DNA of 64,000 nucleotides from Pyricularia pennisetigena (Eukaryota; Ascomycota; Sordariomycetes; Magnaporthales; Pyriculariaceae): NCBI RefSeq assembly GCF_004337985.1, contig NC_043741.1, positions 2,735,348 to 2,799,347 of the forward strand. The letters are read 5' to 3'. A program made the translations under genes and the position numbers. Within the stretch, counting starts at the first letter, position 1, and every line of letters begins with the position of its first letter. Below the pieces are notes generated by a model. It saw only the letters and a program-made list of their open reading frames with translations. It was not told the DNA's origin and did not search any database. Positions 23,902-35,195 of this stretch are shown piece after piece.

Positions 23902-25122
23902 CTACCTCGGAACCGCCGAATGGGGTTCCGGCGTCGGCATCTCATACACCTCCCTCCTCGGTACCTCCGTCGCACTCATCTCAGTCGGCCTTGGCGATCC
24001 GGGACCCATCTCTGCCAGGGGTGGCTGGTAGTAATTGCCCATCATAAACTTGTTGGTCTCCTCTCCCCCGGCCCCGGCCGCGCCGCCACTGCTCCAGTAC
24101 CCAGGCGTCGTGGCCGTCGCCGGCACCCACTGTGATGGCGTCCCGGCAGCCGCCGTTGTTGTCGTTGTCATGGCCGACGGTGACCCTGGGAACTCGGCAG
24201 GGTTGTAACTGTTGCCGCCACCAGCCTCGAGCATACCTCCTGCTCCGTGGCCTCCCCCGCCCGCGCCCAACATGGGCTGCCCGGCCGCGTTGTCGGCAGC
24301 TGTCTTGCGTCTCCTGAACCACATCCACGCGCCGACGCCTATGGCTGCCAACACGGCTAACGGCACCGCGACGCCGATGCCGATTTTGGCTGCCGTGCTC
24401 AACCCAGAGTCTTGGTTGTTACTCTCGCTGTTGTTGCTCTCGCCCTGACCGGAAGCCGGGGTGGAGGTCACGGCCCCGGCGGCGGGTGTCGTTGCCGAGG
24501 GGGTAGCTGCGCTGGTCGTCGTGGCTGTCGTGGCTGTCGTGGACGTCTTGGCCGTTGTGGTCGGAGGTGCCTCGGGAGGAACTGTGATGTTGAAGTATTG
24601 GCTGTTGGAGTCGGATACCACGGAGCCCTCTTGGAATATGGCAAAGTAGAAGAGGTTGGACTTTTTGAGGTCTTTCCTTGTTGCTACCAGCCACGAGTAG
24701 GAGTCTTTGTCGATGAAGTTTTCTGCGCTCCTCACACCATCGTATCAGTAACGCTGGAATTCCTCTTTGGGTTCCCTTACCCCTGAAACACTTCTTTTCC
24801 CTGCAAGAGAAAAAAAAAAAAAAAAAAAAAGAACAAAAGAATCAGGACAACGCAAAGACAGGAGAAACCTACGACTCAAATACTCCAGGTCCCCAAAGAA
24901 CTGCATCGTATTCTGATCCAGCTGCCACAGCGTAAGGCTCATGGCCTTGCCGGCCGGGCCCTTGGTCCACCGCACCGTCACTGTGCTCCCCTGTTGGAAT
25001 TTGGGGAAATTGGCCGGGTTCGGCTCGCTGCCCTGAGGCGGGGGGTTGATGAACTTCATGCTCTGCGCCGACGCGGCGCCGGCGAGGGCCGCGAGGGACA
25101 CGAGGAGCCTTGGCAGCACCAT
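23902..25122 (-). CDS. Signal-peptide, Ser/Thr-rich single-pass membrane glycoprotein
   Basis: The ATG at 25122 opens a signal peptide (MVLPRLLVSLAALAGAASAQ). A globular N-terminal domain follows (INPPPQGSEPNPANFPKFQQ, LTLWQLDQNTMQFFGDLE, then NLFYFAIFQEGSVVSDSNSQ, YFNITV). Next come a Thr/Ala-rich O-glycosylation stretch, one TM helix (IGIGVAVPLAVLAAIGVGAW) with a WFRRRK stop-transfer signal, and a Gly/Pro-rich cytoplasmic tail. This is the layout of fungal wall-sensor-like or GPI-like surface proteins; the ligand is unknown. Splicing is ambiguous. One model has a single intron 24731-24883 with a GAG acceptor (355 aa). The other has two canonical introns, 24801-24868 and 24723-24780, around a 20-nt microexon (364 aa). 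Both keep the frame. Confidence 0.8.
24810..24830. repeat. Poly(A) tract inside an intron (poly(T) in the transcript)
   Basis: A21 on the plus strand. In the minus-strand transcript it is a U21 tract just before a CTCTTGCAG acceptor of the membrane glycoprotein gene. Confidence 0.85.
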
Positions 25123-25729
25123 GGTGGCGGCGAGGCCTGGCGCTGTTCTACGTCTGCTCCTTTGTTCTTTGTTTCTCCTCTCTCAATTTTTTGGGTTGTT
25201 CGTTGTTGATACTTCAGGTTCTCCAGTGAAACAGTACAAGCCAGCCTCCTTTAGTCGATATGTTATCTGGTAGCGACTCTGGCAACTGCACTCAGCGGGT
25301 GAATCGGGATCAGAGACGGCCTCTATCGCGGGCAAGTCGGCTCCTTCGGGTCACTATGCGATGATGCTGTTGCAATGCGCAAAGGTGGATACACTTAGGT
25401 GTTTCGGTAAGTAAAGTAGATAATAGCAATTAAACTAACAAGAAACGAACAAACTCCATCTCTTGACAGTACAGGTACGAAATGGAAGAAGAGAACAAAA
25501 AAAAAAAATAAAAAGCGATAAAAGTTTTTAGAAAGCTGACAGGATTACCACCATATTGATTGAAGAAACAAAACCCCCCCGAGGTTCCCCGTCAGCACAG
25601 TCGGTCAGGCAAGGTAGGGTGGGATCAGACGTGCGAGGGTCTGTATGGGGTACTGCAATTCGAAGCCCGAGTTTGTGCAGCCAACGAGAGAGTGAAGAGA
25701 TGCGAATTCTGCGCAGCCCATATCATAAG

Positions 25730-25817
25730 CCCCCCCCCCCCCAAGTTCCAGCCCGCCCCAGTCCAAACAGCAATCCCAAAAATGCAGGTGCCGACCGTGT
25801 ATCGGGGGGGGGGGGGG
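25730..25817. repeat. C13 and G14 runs in inverted orientation
   Basis: A run of 13 C (25730-25742) and a run of 14 G (25804-25817) are separated by 61 bp. They can pair as a 13-bp stem, and each could join a G-quadruplex or i-motif. They are the only long G/C homopolymers in the window. Confidence 0.8.
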
Positions 25818-26242
25818 CTGTGTTGAGAGGGACACGGTTGTGATCCTTCCGCTCCTTGGCGCAGTTGACCGGACCCGACAAGATCTTGAGAACTTGTTTG
25901 ATTTGTCCAGTTTTTGCCCTTCCATCTCTTTGGGACATCCAAGCCGCGGCCGCACGCAACACCTCGCTCATGGGTTCTATGCTGCAGCCTGACCATAGGT
26001 ATTATTACCTGGTCCCACTAGAGGGTTAATAACCATGTGGCGTTGTGCAAACCCCCCCGGTCTGGCGTCAAGGCACCCACCCATCTGTAGACCTCAGCTC
26101 TTGTTTCCCTCCAATCACCCGGAGACTTGGGTGGATTGCATTCTATTTATATTACGAGGCGCGGGCTTTCTTGAGCTTGCTGAATAACATCAAGGGGAAC
26201 AAACCGCGGCGCTGCTCACTGGATCGTCACGAAACTCTAGAC

Positions 26243-26243
26243 N
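26243..26243. other. Undetermined base (N)
   Basis: A single N in the context CTCTAGAC-N-CGACGATC. It may be a base ambiguity or a collapsed contig join. Unlike the N at 32769, I see no duplicated flank. Confidence 0.9.
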
Positions 26244-27168
26244 CGACGATCATTTGAGATCCCTCACAATAAAACTCTGGTCAAAAGACGTTGGCTACTG
26301 GTGTTTTTTTCAATCTCGTAAACTTGCCTAAGCTGCAAGGGGTAAAGACCGTTGGGTCGTCGCGGGAGCGTGGCGGCAGGCTACTGACGAGGACTAAAAC
26401 AGCCCTCGTGTGTACAACTCATCTCCATCATGCTGTGCCACGAGGCGCCTCAAATGGAAATTAGGTCTAGAAAAGGGCTTGTCAGGTACATAACGGGATC
26501 CATACTTCTATTCAGTCACCATAATTTAGAGTCTTTATTAGGTAGATAGATAATTGCTTTCTAAAGTATGGCTTTTTTGGTGCGTGACGAGACAACTCAA
26601 AGAACCAAGGGAAAAAAAAAAGTATGGCGTCACAACAGCTTCGCCCACCCTAGAGATGACAAGCCAGTCAAGAAGAAAAAAAAGGCATTTACTTGACGTG
26701 CCCTTATCTCCGCGCAATGTCCTTTGATGTCATACGGAGAACCCATGCTAGGCGCCATGATCGCATTTCCTGTTTGGAATACAGAAACATAAACATTTTT
26801 CACCTGTTGCATTCCAAACATCCATGTCCCAATTACGATCCTTCAAACAACTATCTGAAGCCAATGCTTGATGAAACGCAAGAGTAATCAAGAGGCAAGA
26901 GACTCGCAATCCGGGGGTATGAAGACAAATAAAAATATGAATATGGCTAGCGTATCAAAGAATCGAATGTTTTTTGTTTTTGCTTGTGTCATCATATCGT
27001 AACAAGACGGCTCCAACAACAGCAATCAAAATATGTACTGTCCTTGCTGCCCGGACGCCTTCTTCCAGGCACCGTTCTGTTTCTCCATCATTACTATGTG
27101 CAGAGTTTTTCTGGCTTCATCATGAGCCAGGTCGAAGAGTATAGAAGGGTGTTGGCATCTGTCGCAGC

Positions 27169-29419
27169 TTATTCCGCCGGCTGAGGCTTATTTCTCTTGC
27201 CAAAAAGCCCCGTGCGTGTCCTGGACTTTGACCGGGCCTTCTTTTCTGATTTTGTTGATTTTGGCGAAGTCGCTTCCGTGCTGTCGTCGTCGTCGTACTT
27301 TGACTTGTGGATCCAGCTGTTGCCGACCATGTTCATGCCCTTTGCCTCGGCCATGCGGTAGAACTTTGCACTCTTTTTTAGGTTCTTTTTGCACCCAATT
27401 CCTTGTGCATAGCAGAATCCTGCTTCGGCGAGTGCGTCGACATCTCCCCATGCTGTTTGCGATTGCATTCTGTTAGTCCAGTTCTTAACACGGAAAGAAG
27501 CAAGCAGCCCTGAAAGCCACGTTGAAGTTAACGGGAGACTTACTGCCAGCAATCTCAAAACACCTCAGCGCGAGTGCCTTATCTTGGTCAATGCCCCAGC
27601 CATTCATGTGGCTGACGCCCAGTTCGTATATGCTGAGAGCGAACTGTGCCTTTCTGGTCTTGTTCTCTAGGAAGTCGACCCTCTTCCCTTCCTGAACCTG
27701 GCCCTCGTCGTCAGCCACCTCCAATCCGGCGCACTCGGCCGCCTTGCGAAGCCACTCGACACCTTCCTTGGGATTCGCTCGCATTCCCCAGCCATGCCTG
27801 CATGCCAGAGCGAACAGCAACATCCCCGTCGGATGCCCTTGGCGCGCTGCATGTCTGAGGTGGTACGTCGACTCGTTGAGCTTGCCTTCCTGATGCAGCT
27901 CTATGGCCTTCGTCACGTGCTCCTCCGCAGGAATGTCGGCCGCCGATGCTAGGGAGTGGAGCGACCTTGGCGGCTTGACCGTGCTGGCCGAGTCACTTGT
28001 TGCTATCGAGGCTGCAGTCTGCTTAACGGCGAGCGTTCGGCCACGAGGACCGTCTTCTGACGATCGGCCACCATCCGTTGATGGTCGGCTGGAGTTCGGG
28101 GAGGGTTGCATCGTCGGCCGGAGGACTTCGGCGCTAAGCTTGCTTCGTTCTAATGACTGCCGAGGCATGCCACTCGAGGAACTTGATGGTCGCGTCGGTG
28201 GTGAGGGAGGTGCTTGTCCGATAGCATGCATACTTTCTTGCGTCTGAGGCTCAAAGGGCGTAGACCTCTGCAGCATCTTTCCCCTAGGAAGTGAATATTT
28301 TGAGTAGATATATGATGGCGCCCCAGGGCCTTCGCTGGTAGAGTCCGGGAAACCTTCGCTGTGAAGGCTTACTGGAGTATGCGCAGTGTCGTCAGTAAAG
28401 ACGAACGATCCATGACTATCGGATGACTGCTGACGGGCTGGCGGATCAAAACTCGGTGTCCCAGCTCTACTGAGAGGCCTGGAAAAGTTGAAAGACGGCC
28501 TGGGTAGAGGCGCAGACATATCCGATGCGATTGAGGGTGATCTCTGGAAAGAACCGACAGATGGCGAGATAAGGCCCCCGCTACTGGTTGAAAATTTGCG
28601 TAGCGCATGTGAGTGCATTGGCGAGACAGCAGAGGATGCGCTGAGTCTATCATCGTCAGCCACCTCAGATGATGCCGATATTGTGCTTGGTGATCGCTTA
28701 GGGAACAGAGCACGCGGTGGTGCGAGACCGTGGATGTCATTTGATACTGTTTGCCTTAACTTCTCAGGGGATTGGGAGAAAGAAAAGCTGCGCATCGAGG
28801 ATGCCTGAGACGGTGATTTTTTGTGTTCGGTTTCCCTAAGCGGAGACACAGGCTCTGGGGTTTTGTTTCGACTATGGACGCTGCCCATTGGTGACGGCGA
28901 ACGCTCTCTCCTGGCCCCAAAGAAGCCTTCATCCTCCTCGACCGTCTCCGGTAATCTGCTGCGCACCTGGCTGGCGTTGGCTGGCATGGGCATTGGCTCA
29001 TCGGGTGTCGGCGGGATGCGGCTCATGCGTGGGTGCATGGACATAGGTCGATCCAAGTGCTCTTCTATCTCTGCATGGTTCCCAAATCCAGCCGGCGGTT
29101 GCAGAGGTGGATGTTCAGGTGAATCGCCATAGTCTGAATTAGAATCCTGGGACATAGACCGGAAGTACTCTGACCTGGCCTGCACGACGAGCGGGCTCTC
29201 GGTGGTCAGCGGTGGCAACCTGCTGATCCTCTTATCTGCTTTTGCGCTTTGTTCTAGTTGCTTTGCGAGCATCCGGCTGTGCAGCGCAAATGCATCCAGT
29301 GGAGATAACTCTGGGGGCGCCTCGCCGGCGACGTGAACTCGGGGGGACTTGAGCGGTCGGGGGATTGAGACCTGCGACTGCGATCGCAGGTCAATGAAGT
29401 TTGGTCGTGGAGCTGCCAT
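27169..29419 (-). CDS. Sel1-repeat protein, Nif1/Dsf2-like
   Basis: Two exons: 27544-29419 and 27169-27452. The 91 bp intron has GGCA|GTAAGT, branch ACTAAC and ACAG|CA, giving 719 residues. The first two thirds are disordered, rich in Ser/Pro with many SP sites (SPSPMGSVHSR, TPEPVSPL, SSRPSTDGGRSSEDGP), and suit phosphoregulation. The C-terminal part has Sel1/TPR-like repeats: HLRHAARQGHPTGMLLFALA, CRHGWGMRANPKEGVEWLRK, GVSHMNGWGIDQDKALALRC, and AEAGFCYAQGIGCKKNLKKS after the junction. A basic Lys/Ser/Arg tail ends in KPQPAE. This architecture matches fungal proteins named after fission yeast Nif1 (Nim1-kinase interactor, mitotic inhibitor) and budding yeast Dsf2. The cell-cycle role is inferred from those relatives. 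Confidence 0.82.
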
Positions 29420-29865
29420 GGTGACCGCTGCGACTCAAAACCATAAAATGATGGGTGAGAGGAGCGGCCGTAATGGACGTGACCGTGTTTTCCTTTGTGA
29501 CCCGTCCAGAATTGACGTAAAGGCTGCCTCGTTCGTCTTATTTTGTCCTCTTTCGCTCGTGCGTGTGGGCGTGACGTAGTGTCTAGGTTTTTTTTTTTTA
29601 TTTCCGTGCGTATAGACAGACTGGAATGTTCACGGTGTCGACGGTGTTTTTTTTTCCCCCCTCTCTTAGGTCTATTTAGTCCGTCTCTTCGTTTTTGACT
29701 GGTATGATTAGTGAATTTCTGGTTCGGCTCGTCGCAGTGCCGTAGGTTATTTCGGTCTGGTAAGTTGGAAGGCGAAACCGAATTGAAGTGGCGTCGTGGT
29801 GCTAGATCTGGATGCACGTTTTGTAGCCTGTTAAAGCCACTGTGTAATGGTGTTGTTGTTGTTGT

Positions 29866-29872
<7 letters not shown>

Positions 29873-29915
<43 letters not shown>
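29873..29915. repeat. Poly(A) tract, 43 bp
   Basis: Preceded by (GTT)n and T8; directly followed by copy 1 of the 314 bp repeat. Confidence 0.9.
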
Positions 29916-29919
<4 letters not shown>

Positions 29920-30229
29920 TTCACCCTGGAAAGTCTTTCCCTTGCTTCTCTGCTAGGTAATTTGTTGCCGCAGTTTCTGCTATGGTAGCCGAAAGTCGAA
30001 TCCAGTGTGTGCAGCTTGGGGCCCGGTGGCGGCTAAGGCTAGGGTGTGCGGGGAGCAGCAGTAGCAGCGCATAAATGACGAGATGGGTGTCAAACTATGG
30101 GCGGGCGGCGGCAGAACAGGTAAGGTAGGTGTAGCGGGAGAAGTCGTCGCATAAGGATTCTGGGCCATGCAGGATGCAGGGACGCTGCAATCAGGGGAAA
30201 AGCTGCTCGTTTGAAATTCAATCAATCTA
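29916..30229. repeat. 314 bp direct repeat, copy 1
   Basis: Begins TCTGTTCACCCTGG and ends AATCAATCTA. Compared base by base with 32455-32768, it is identical over all 314 positions. It continues into unique sequence (ACAAAACAACC). Confidence 0.92.
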
Positions 30230-32016
30230 ACAAAACAACCACGACCATGTCCTTGTTTGCAGTGTGTGACGGCGCGGCAGAGTACAGCACAGCGGCGTTT
30301 TTTGTCGTGTGCGTTTAGGTGATTGACAGATAGAAGCCAAACGCGAGGGGCGATGCGCATCAACGATTCGTGTTTTGTTTTGAAGGTCGATCAAGCCGGA
30401 GTCAAGGCGCAAACGATAGAGATAGGATTTCGATTTGGACCACAAAAAGATACTAAAATCGGACAAAAGCGAGCAAGCAAGCCAGCATATGTGACTAAGC
30501 GAATAAATGAACTGAGCAAGACCCGCTGAGGATGCTGGCTTTTTTGTTTAAGTGGCAGAGTCGAAATGCCAAATAGCAAAGAAATGAGAGAAAGAGTAAG
30601 AAAAATGACATGAAGCTCAAAAGGGGTCTCACGACCTAACCAGGTAGGAAAGGGGAGAGCTCGGCATTGGACAATGTAATTGATTATTGCGCGCAACCAT
30701 CTGTCTTGTCGAGATTGGAAGCAATATTGTAACGATGAATTTTGGGGAACCGTGACCTGGAACCCGAACCCCAGCAAGAGGGGACGGAGAGACGATGCCC
30801 CTGCGTCGAGAACTAGACCGCATGCGGCTACTGCCCAAGGAACGAGCATCCTGGTTTGACTGGGGTTAATTTTAGATCCACTCAGGTACCGAGTCGTTAC
30901 TTTCAAGGCAGGCCAAAGAAAAGCTACTCGAACTGCCTTCGGCAGCACAGATTTGACCCAGTAGCAACGACAACGTGAGCAAACGATCAGGCAACAGTGG
31001 AGTGGAGGTCAAACGCTCTTTTCAACTCGAATGCAGTATTTTTTTTTTGTTTGACTTGAGGTCGCTGTGGTTATTAGGTTTGGCAAACACTCTGACTGCC
31101 AACTGACACCTACAAAGTTCGGACCGAACCAGGAAAACCGTTCGAAAGAAACAACGGGGGTGAAAAGCAACTACGCAAAAAAAAAGAAAAAAAAAGAAAA
31201 AAAATCTTCGGCCCCCCGTACCTGTTTATTACTTCGTACCTTATTAATACCAATTACAACAGAAGGGGTCACGTTCGCAGTTTATTGCATCTTCTCCAGC
31301 TCTCATTTCCGTCGTCCAATCGATGCACACATCCGGGTCCCATCACCAAATCAGCACACGCTACCAAACGGCGGCCCCTTGCCCCCAGTTGCTGCAACCT
31401 TGCTTTGTGTATCCAACATGTACCAGAACCGGATTCCGCCCCCACTAATTTGAGACCTTTGACTCCTGGACCCTACTTGGTTACCACGGATCGACGACCT
31501 TTTTTCGGTTCTTTCACTTCCAGACTATTTCGCTGCTACAAAAATGAACCCCATCAAAGCGTTGATCATGGAGAGGACCCATCACCGATCAATCAAGCAA
31601 GCAGTCATCGGTCATCCCATTTCGTCAAACAGCATGCAGGTTTACTGGTGGACACGGACCTTTGTCAAACGGCTACTTGACTTTCTTGGCAGTACAGATG
31701 ACACTCATCTGACTTGTAGCAGCTTCTAGCCTCGACAGGGCAACTCGTATATGCCGCTTGGCTGCCCCGCCGCTTTAGGAAAACAAGGCAGCTGCACCAC
31801 CTTTGAAGACCGTTGTGAACGTGCGAGCACTTTAAAGATTGTGCCATGCGGGCGGTTGAAAGGTATTAGTTCTAGAACTAATGCGCCTTAGTGATAGGTT
31901 AAAGACCACTAGCTCAAGTCTAGTTGGGTGACCGCAAAGCTGTACCGAGGAACCGGTCGCTGTCTCAAGAGGTACCTGAAAGTTGCATGCTTACTTACCT
32001 GTTGACACAAAAGACG

Positions 32017-32048
<32 letters not shown>
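32017..32048. repeat. Poly(A) tract, 32 bp
   Basis: An uninterrupted A run, followed by an A-rich stretch to about 32080. Confidence 0.9.
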
Positions 32049-32050
<2 letters not shown>

Positions 32051-32424
32051 AGTGAGAGAAACAAAAAGAAGAAAAAAAAATAGCGTCATTCCCGAATCCT
32101 TCTACCTGTATTTACTGAACTCTGGGTAGGGCTTCCCCACTATGTATATGTAAAATGTACGACGTTGCATGTGCATATAATTACACTTCTTCAGCCGATC
32201 CTCTTTCACTGGCGTGTTGTCGTCCAATCAGTTAGGAACACGAACTAAAATCAAAAGTCTTGTTCAAACTTCAAAGAACAAGTACCGTAGTACTATACAC
32301 AAACTCAAACATGCACTAGTACCCGATGAACTGGACATACTTGTACAATTCTCAAAGCTGGCCTCGGTTGGTACAAACCTAGAATTGGCACCAGTGATCA
32401 AACTATGATTGCTATTTCTGCTGG

Positions 32425-32454
<30 letters not shown>
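32425..32454. repeat. Poly(A) tract, 30 bp
   Basis: Directly precedes copy 2 of the 314 bp repeat, as the A43 tract precedes copy 1. Confidence 0.9.
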
Positions 32455-32458
<4 letters not shown>

Positions 32459-32768
32459 TTCACCCTGGAAAGTCTTTCCCTTGCTTCTCTGCTAGGTAAT
32501 TTGTTGCCGCAGTTTCTGCTATGGTAGCCGAAAGTCGAATCCAGTGTGTGCAGCTTGGGGCCCGGTGGCGGCTAAGGCTAGGGTGTGCGGGGAGCAGCAG
32601 TAGCAGCGCATAAATGACGAGATGGGTGTCAAACTATGGGCGGGCGGCGGCAGAACAGGTAAGGTAGGTGTAGCGGGAGAAGTCGTCGCATAAGGATTCT
32701 GGGCCATGCAGGATGCAGGGACGCTGCAATCAGGGGAAAAGCTGCTCGTTTGAAATTCAATCAATCTA
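32455..32768. repeat. 314 bp direct repeat, copy 2, ending at an N
   Basis: Identical to 29916-30229 and 2539 bp downstream of it. It stops exactly at the N at 32769, after which unrelated sequence starts with T9. This is the pattern of a contig end wrongly extended through a shared poly(A) tract. Confidence 0.92.
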
Positions 32769-32769
32769 N
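32769..32769. other. Undetermined base (N), probable contig join
   Basis: A single N between the duplicated segment and new sequence. It probably stands for a gap of unknown size. Confidence 0.8.
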
Positions 32770-33701
32770 TTTTTTTTGCTTCGAGCTTCAAGGCTCAGAT
32801 GGTGGTATATCAGGCCGGAGATGAGCGAGTTGATTGTTGCAAAGCACGGGTCCTAAAATGTCGGCACCGGTGCACTGCATTGCTGTATGAGCGCCATGGC
32901 CGACAACAGTGCAGTCTAGAGGTGCGGGATAAGCTCCTGTTTACTGTTGCTTGACATCGGCTGGTCCGAAATTCGCTGTAAGTGAGTGCGCTCAACATAG
33001 CTTCGACATGGTCAGACTCAAGAATGCATTTCCATCCTCCGAGTTAAAATTTTTCCTTCTGTATGTGTAACAAATGGCACTCGTGGGCATGTTTGTGTTT
33101 TCTCATTGCTTCGCTCGTATATAACTGGGTCTGCTCGGATCTGCAATGAATTTCGAGGCAACGTGTACTGCGACACCATATCTACTGCTGATGCGGCGTT
33201 GAGGATGACTGAGTGGTTCTGTCCGCAACCTCCACGGACTAATTACCAAGATGACCCTTTTCGGGCGAATCACGACTGGGGGCTGTAAACATGCTTGTCG
33301 CATCTCGCTAAGTAATAATTTTACTCTGTTAATATGTCTATGATAGAGATTTCGCTTGTGTGACGATTTTGAGTGTGTACATGGTTTAGTATAAAGTATA
33401 TGCCGTGGTGTTTTCACGACCTCTTAGATAACCAACGCAGTAAAAGGCACAAAGGCGAAATCAAGGGACGGAAGAAAATAACTATAAAATAAACAAATCA
33501 TAACGCCTAAAACCATGCAACAGAAAGACGAGGAGCACAAAAAAGGGAAAAAGCGAGTCACGATGGAAACTCTCCAAAAAAAAAAAAAAAATACAAACCC
33601 AAGTCGTGGAACTGATAGCTTTCTCTCTCCCTCTAGTGTTTCTACATCTTTCTCTCCCCTCTTCTCACAGATGAGAGCTTTTTTTCAGCCCCGTAGATTT
33701 T

Positions 33702-35195
33702 CTACAGGTTCTTTGACTGCATCTTCTTGATCCTCGTGACACCCTCAAACGTCATACGATCAATGGCGGCCGCGACTGTCAGAGTACCGCCGAGAATGGC
33801 ACACAGGCCGGTCAAGAAGCCCGCAAAGGTCTTTGCGCGGACCTCGCGGTTGATGACCTTCATCGGCGAGATATCCTAAGGGAAGAAGCTGGTTAGAAAT
33901 TTGGACATACTAGCAACACTGCCAGCTGCATGGTTGGTTAAGATCGAGAAAAATGGGACGGGGTAAGAAGACATACGTATGAGAAGAATACACCTGGAAT
34001 GCCGCCCCTGGAGTGCAGACGCTCCTTGTGGCCATCTTCGCCGTCATCACCGCCCGTCAGACTCCTCTTGTGGCTGGTCACCGAGTACTGGTGCGTCTCT
34101 ACGCTGCCATCGCCCGAGTAGCCGTAGGTACCAACACCGTGGTCATGCACAGTGGCCAGGTGGCTCCTCTGCTCCCAGCCCAGAGGTAGGTACGAGGTGG
34201 GAACGATCTTGACAAAGTACATATAGTTAAAGTTGGGGTCCGTGGTGGTCTGGATAACACCGTCGAGCGGGTTGATGTGGTGGCTCGTCCAGGGCATGTT
34301 CTTGTCCTTGTTGCCGAGCTTGTCCAGGACGGCGGGTGGGAGCTGAGGTCCGAAGCGCAGCGAGTGGATCGTGTGGCTGAAGGAGTGGCCGCCCTCGACG
34401 GGAGTGTCCCAGTAGTTCTTGAGATCATGGACGTGCATGTTGCCGTTGCTGAAGCTGCGGCCGGGGGCAAGGTGAAAGTTGCCGACGACCTTGTTGACGC
34501 GCAAGCTGCCGGCGATCTGGCAGCCCTCGTGGCGCTGCTCGTCCAGGCGCTCGGCGTAGTGCTCGCGCGTGCACTGCTCGACGTTTTCGCCGCGGCCAAA
34601 GGCCCATGAGGCCTGGGCGTACGCCTCGCGCACCTCGTCACAGGTGTTACAGCAGCCGGCCTTCTTGGCGTTGGCCGGGGCCGGGGCGCCGTAGCAACCG
34701 CCGCAGTAGTTGGGGTCCAGGTGCGTAGCAGCCTCGTCTTCGGCGTGGAGGGACAGGGTCTTGGCATCGATGACACCGCCACCTTCAGACTCGGGTCGAA
34801 GGCGGACCTTGATGACACCGTGCTGCACGCCGTGTTGTTGCTCGCCCGAGACGTCCATCACGTCGAGGGTCAAGAGCTCGCAGGGTACGCGGGGCAATGT
34901 TATGTTGAGGTGGATTTCCATGCGGTCACCTGGGAAGTTGCACAAGTTGCACAAGTTAGCGAATAGTACCTGGCAACATGTGCAAGGACACGTCACACAA
35001 ACCTCTGCTCTTGTCAACAATCAGCTCCGGGTGTATGTCTATCCTGCGGTAGTCTTGCCATTCTCCCCAGGCCAGATACAGGACCACAATCAGCGAGACA
35101 ATGGTGATGATTCCACCCGAAGTTGTCCTGATGCGGGCATCCTCGACCGTCTTTGTAAAGGCATCAAGCCTGGTGAATCTCGACTTGGGCGCCAT
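33702..35195 (-). CDS. ERV46: ERGIC/COPII vesicle protein ERV46
   Basis: Three exons: 35003-35195, 33977-34929 and 33702-33875. The introns are 34930-35002 (GTTTGT to CCCAG) and 33876-33976 (GTATGT to CTTAG), giving 439 residues. Erv46, with Erv41, cycles between ER and Golgi as a cargo receptor in COPII/COPI vesicles. The N terminus MAPKSRFTRLDAFTKTVEDA leads to TM1 (GGIITIVSLIVVLYLAW). A large lumenal domain carries VPCELLTLDVMDVSGEQQ, the Cys motifs CGGCYG and CNTC, and YMYFVKIVPT. The last exon supplies GVFFSYDISPMKV across the junction, TM2 (TFAGFLTGLCAILGGTLTVA) and the basic tail KKMQSKNL. Length and topology match the family. The C-terminal exon is only 57 codons. Confidence 0.94.

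Larger units (their letters stand above)
25123..27168. other. Intergenic with C13/G14 runs and one undetermined base
   Basis: About 2 kb between the start of the membrane glycoprotein gene and the stop of the Sel1 gene. It contains C13 at 25730-25742, G14 at 25804-25817 and an N at 26243. No gene is recognised. Confidence 0.5.
29420..33701. other. 4.3 kb intergenic region with duplicated segment and N
   Basis: It lies between the Sel1 gene start and the ERV46 stop. It holds poly(A) tracts at 29873-29915, 32017-32048 and 32425-32454, two exact 314 bp copies, and an N at 32769. Open frames here, such as 30391-30948 on the minus strand, begin at non-ATG codons and match nothing I recognise. Confidence 0.5.

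Noticed and set aside
9179..26260. Shared 14-mer GACGATCATTTGAG at about 9181 and just after the N at 26243
   Set aside because: The match is short with no extension on either side, so it is treated as chance rather than a duplication.
30391..30948. 185-codon hydrophobic minus-strand open frame
   Set aside because: It starts at a CTG codon, shows no family features, and lies in the suspect duplicated region.
31860..31990. Segment TAGTTGGGTGACC resembling part of 5S rRNA
   Set aside because: The match is about a dozen bases. The rest of the 5S sequence and its stems are absent.
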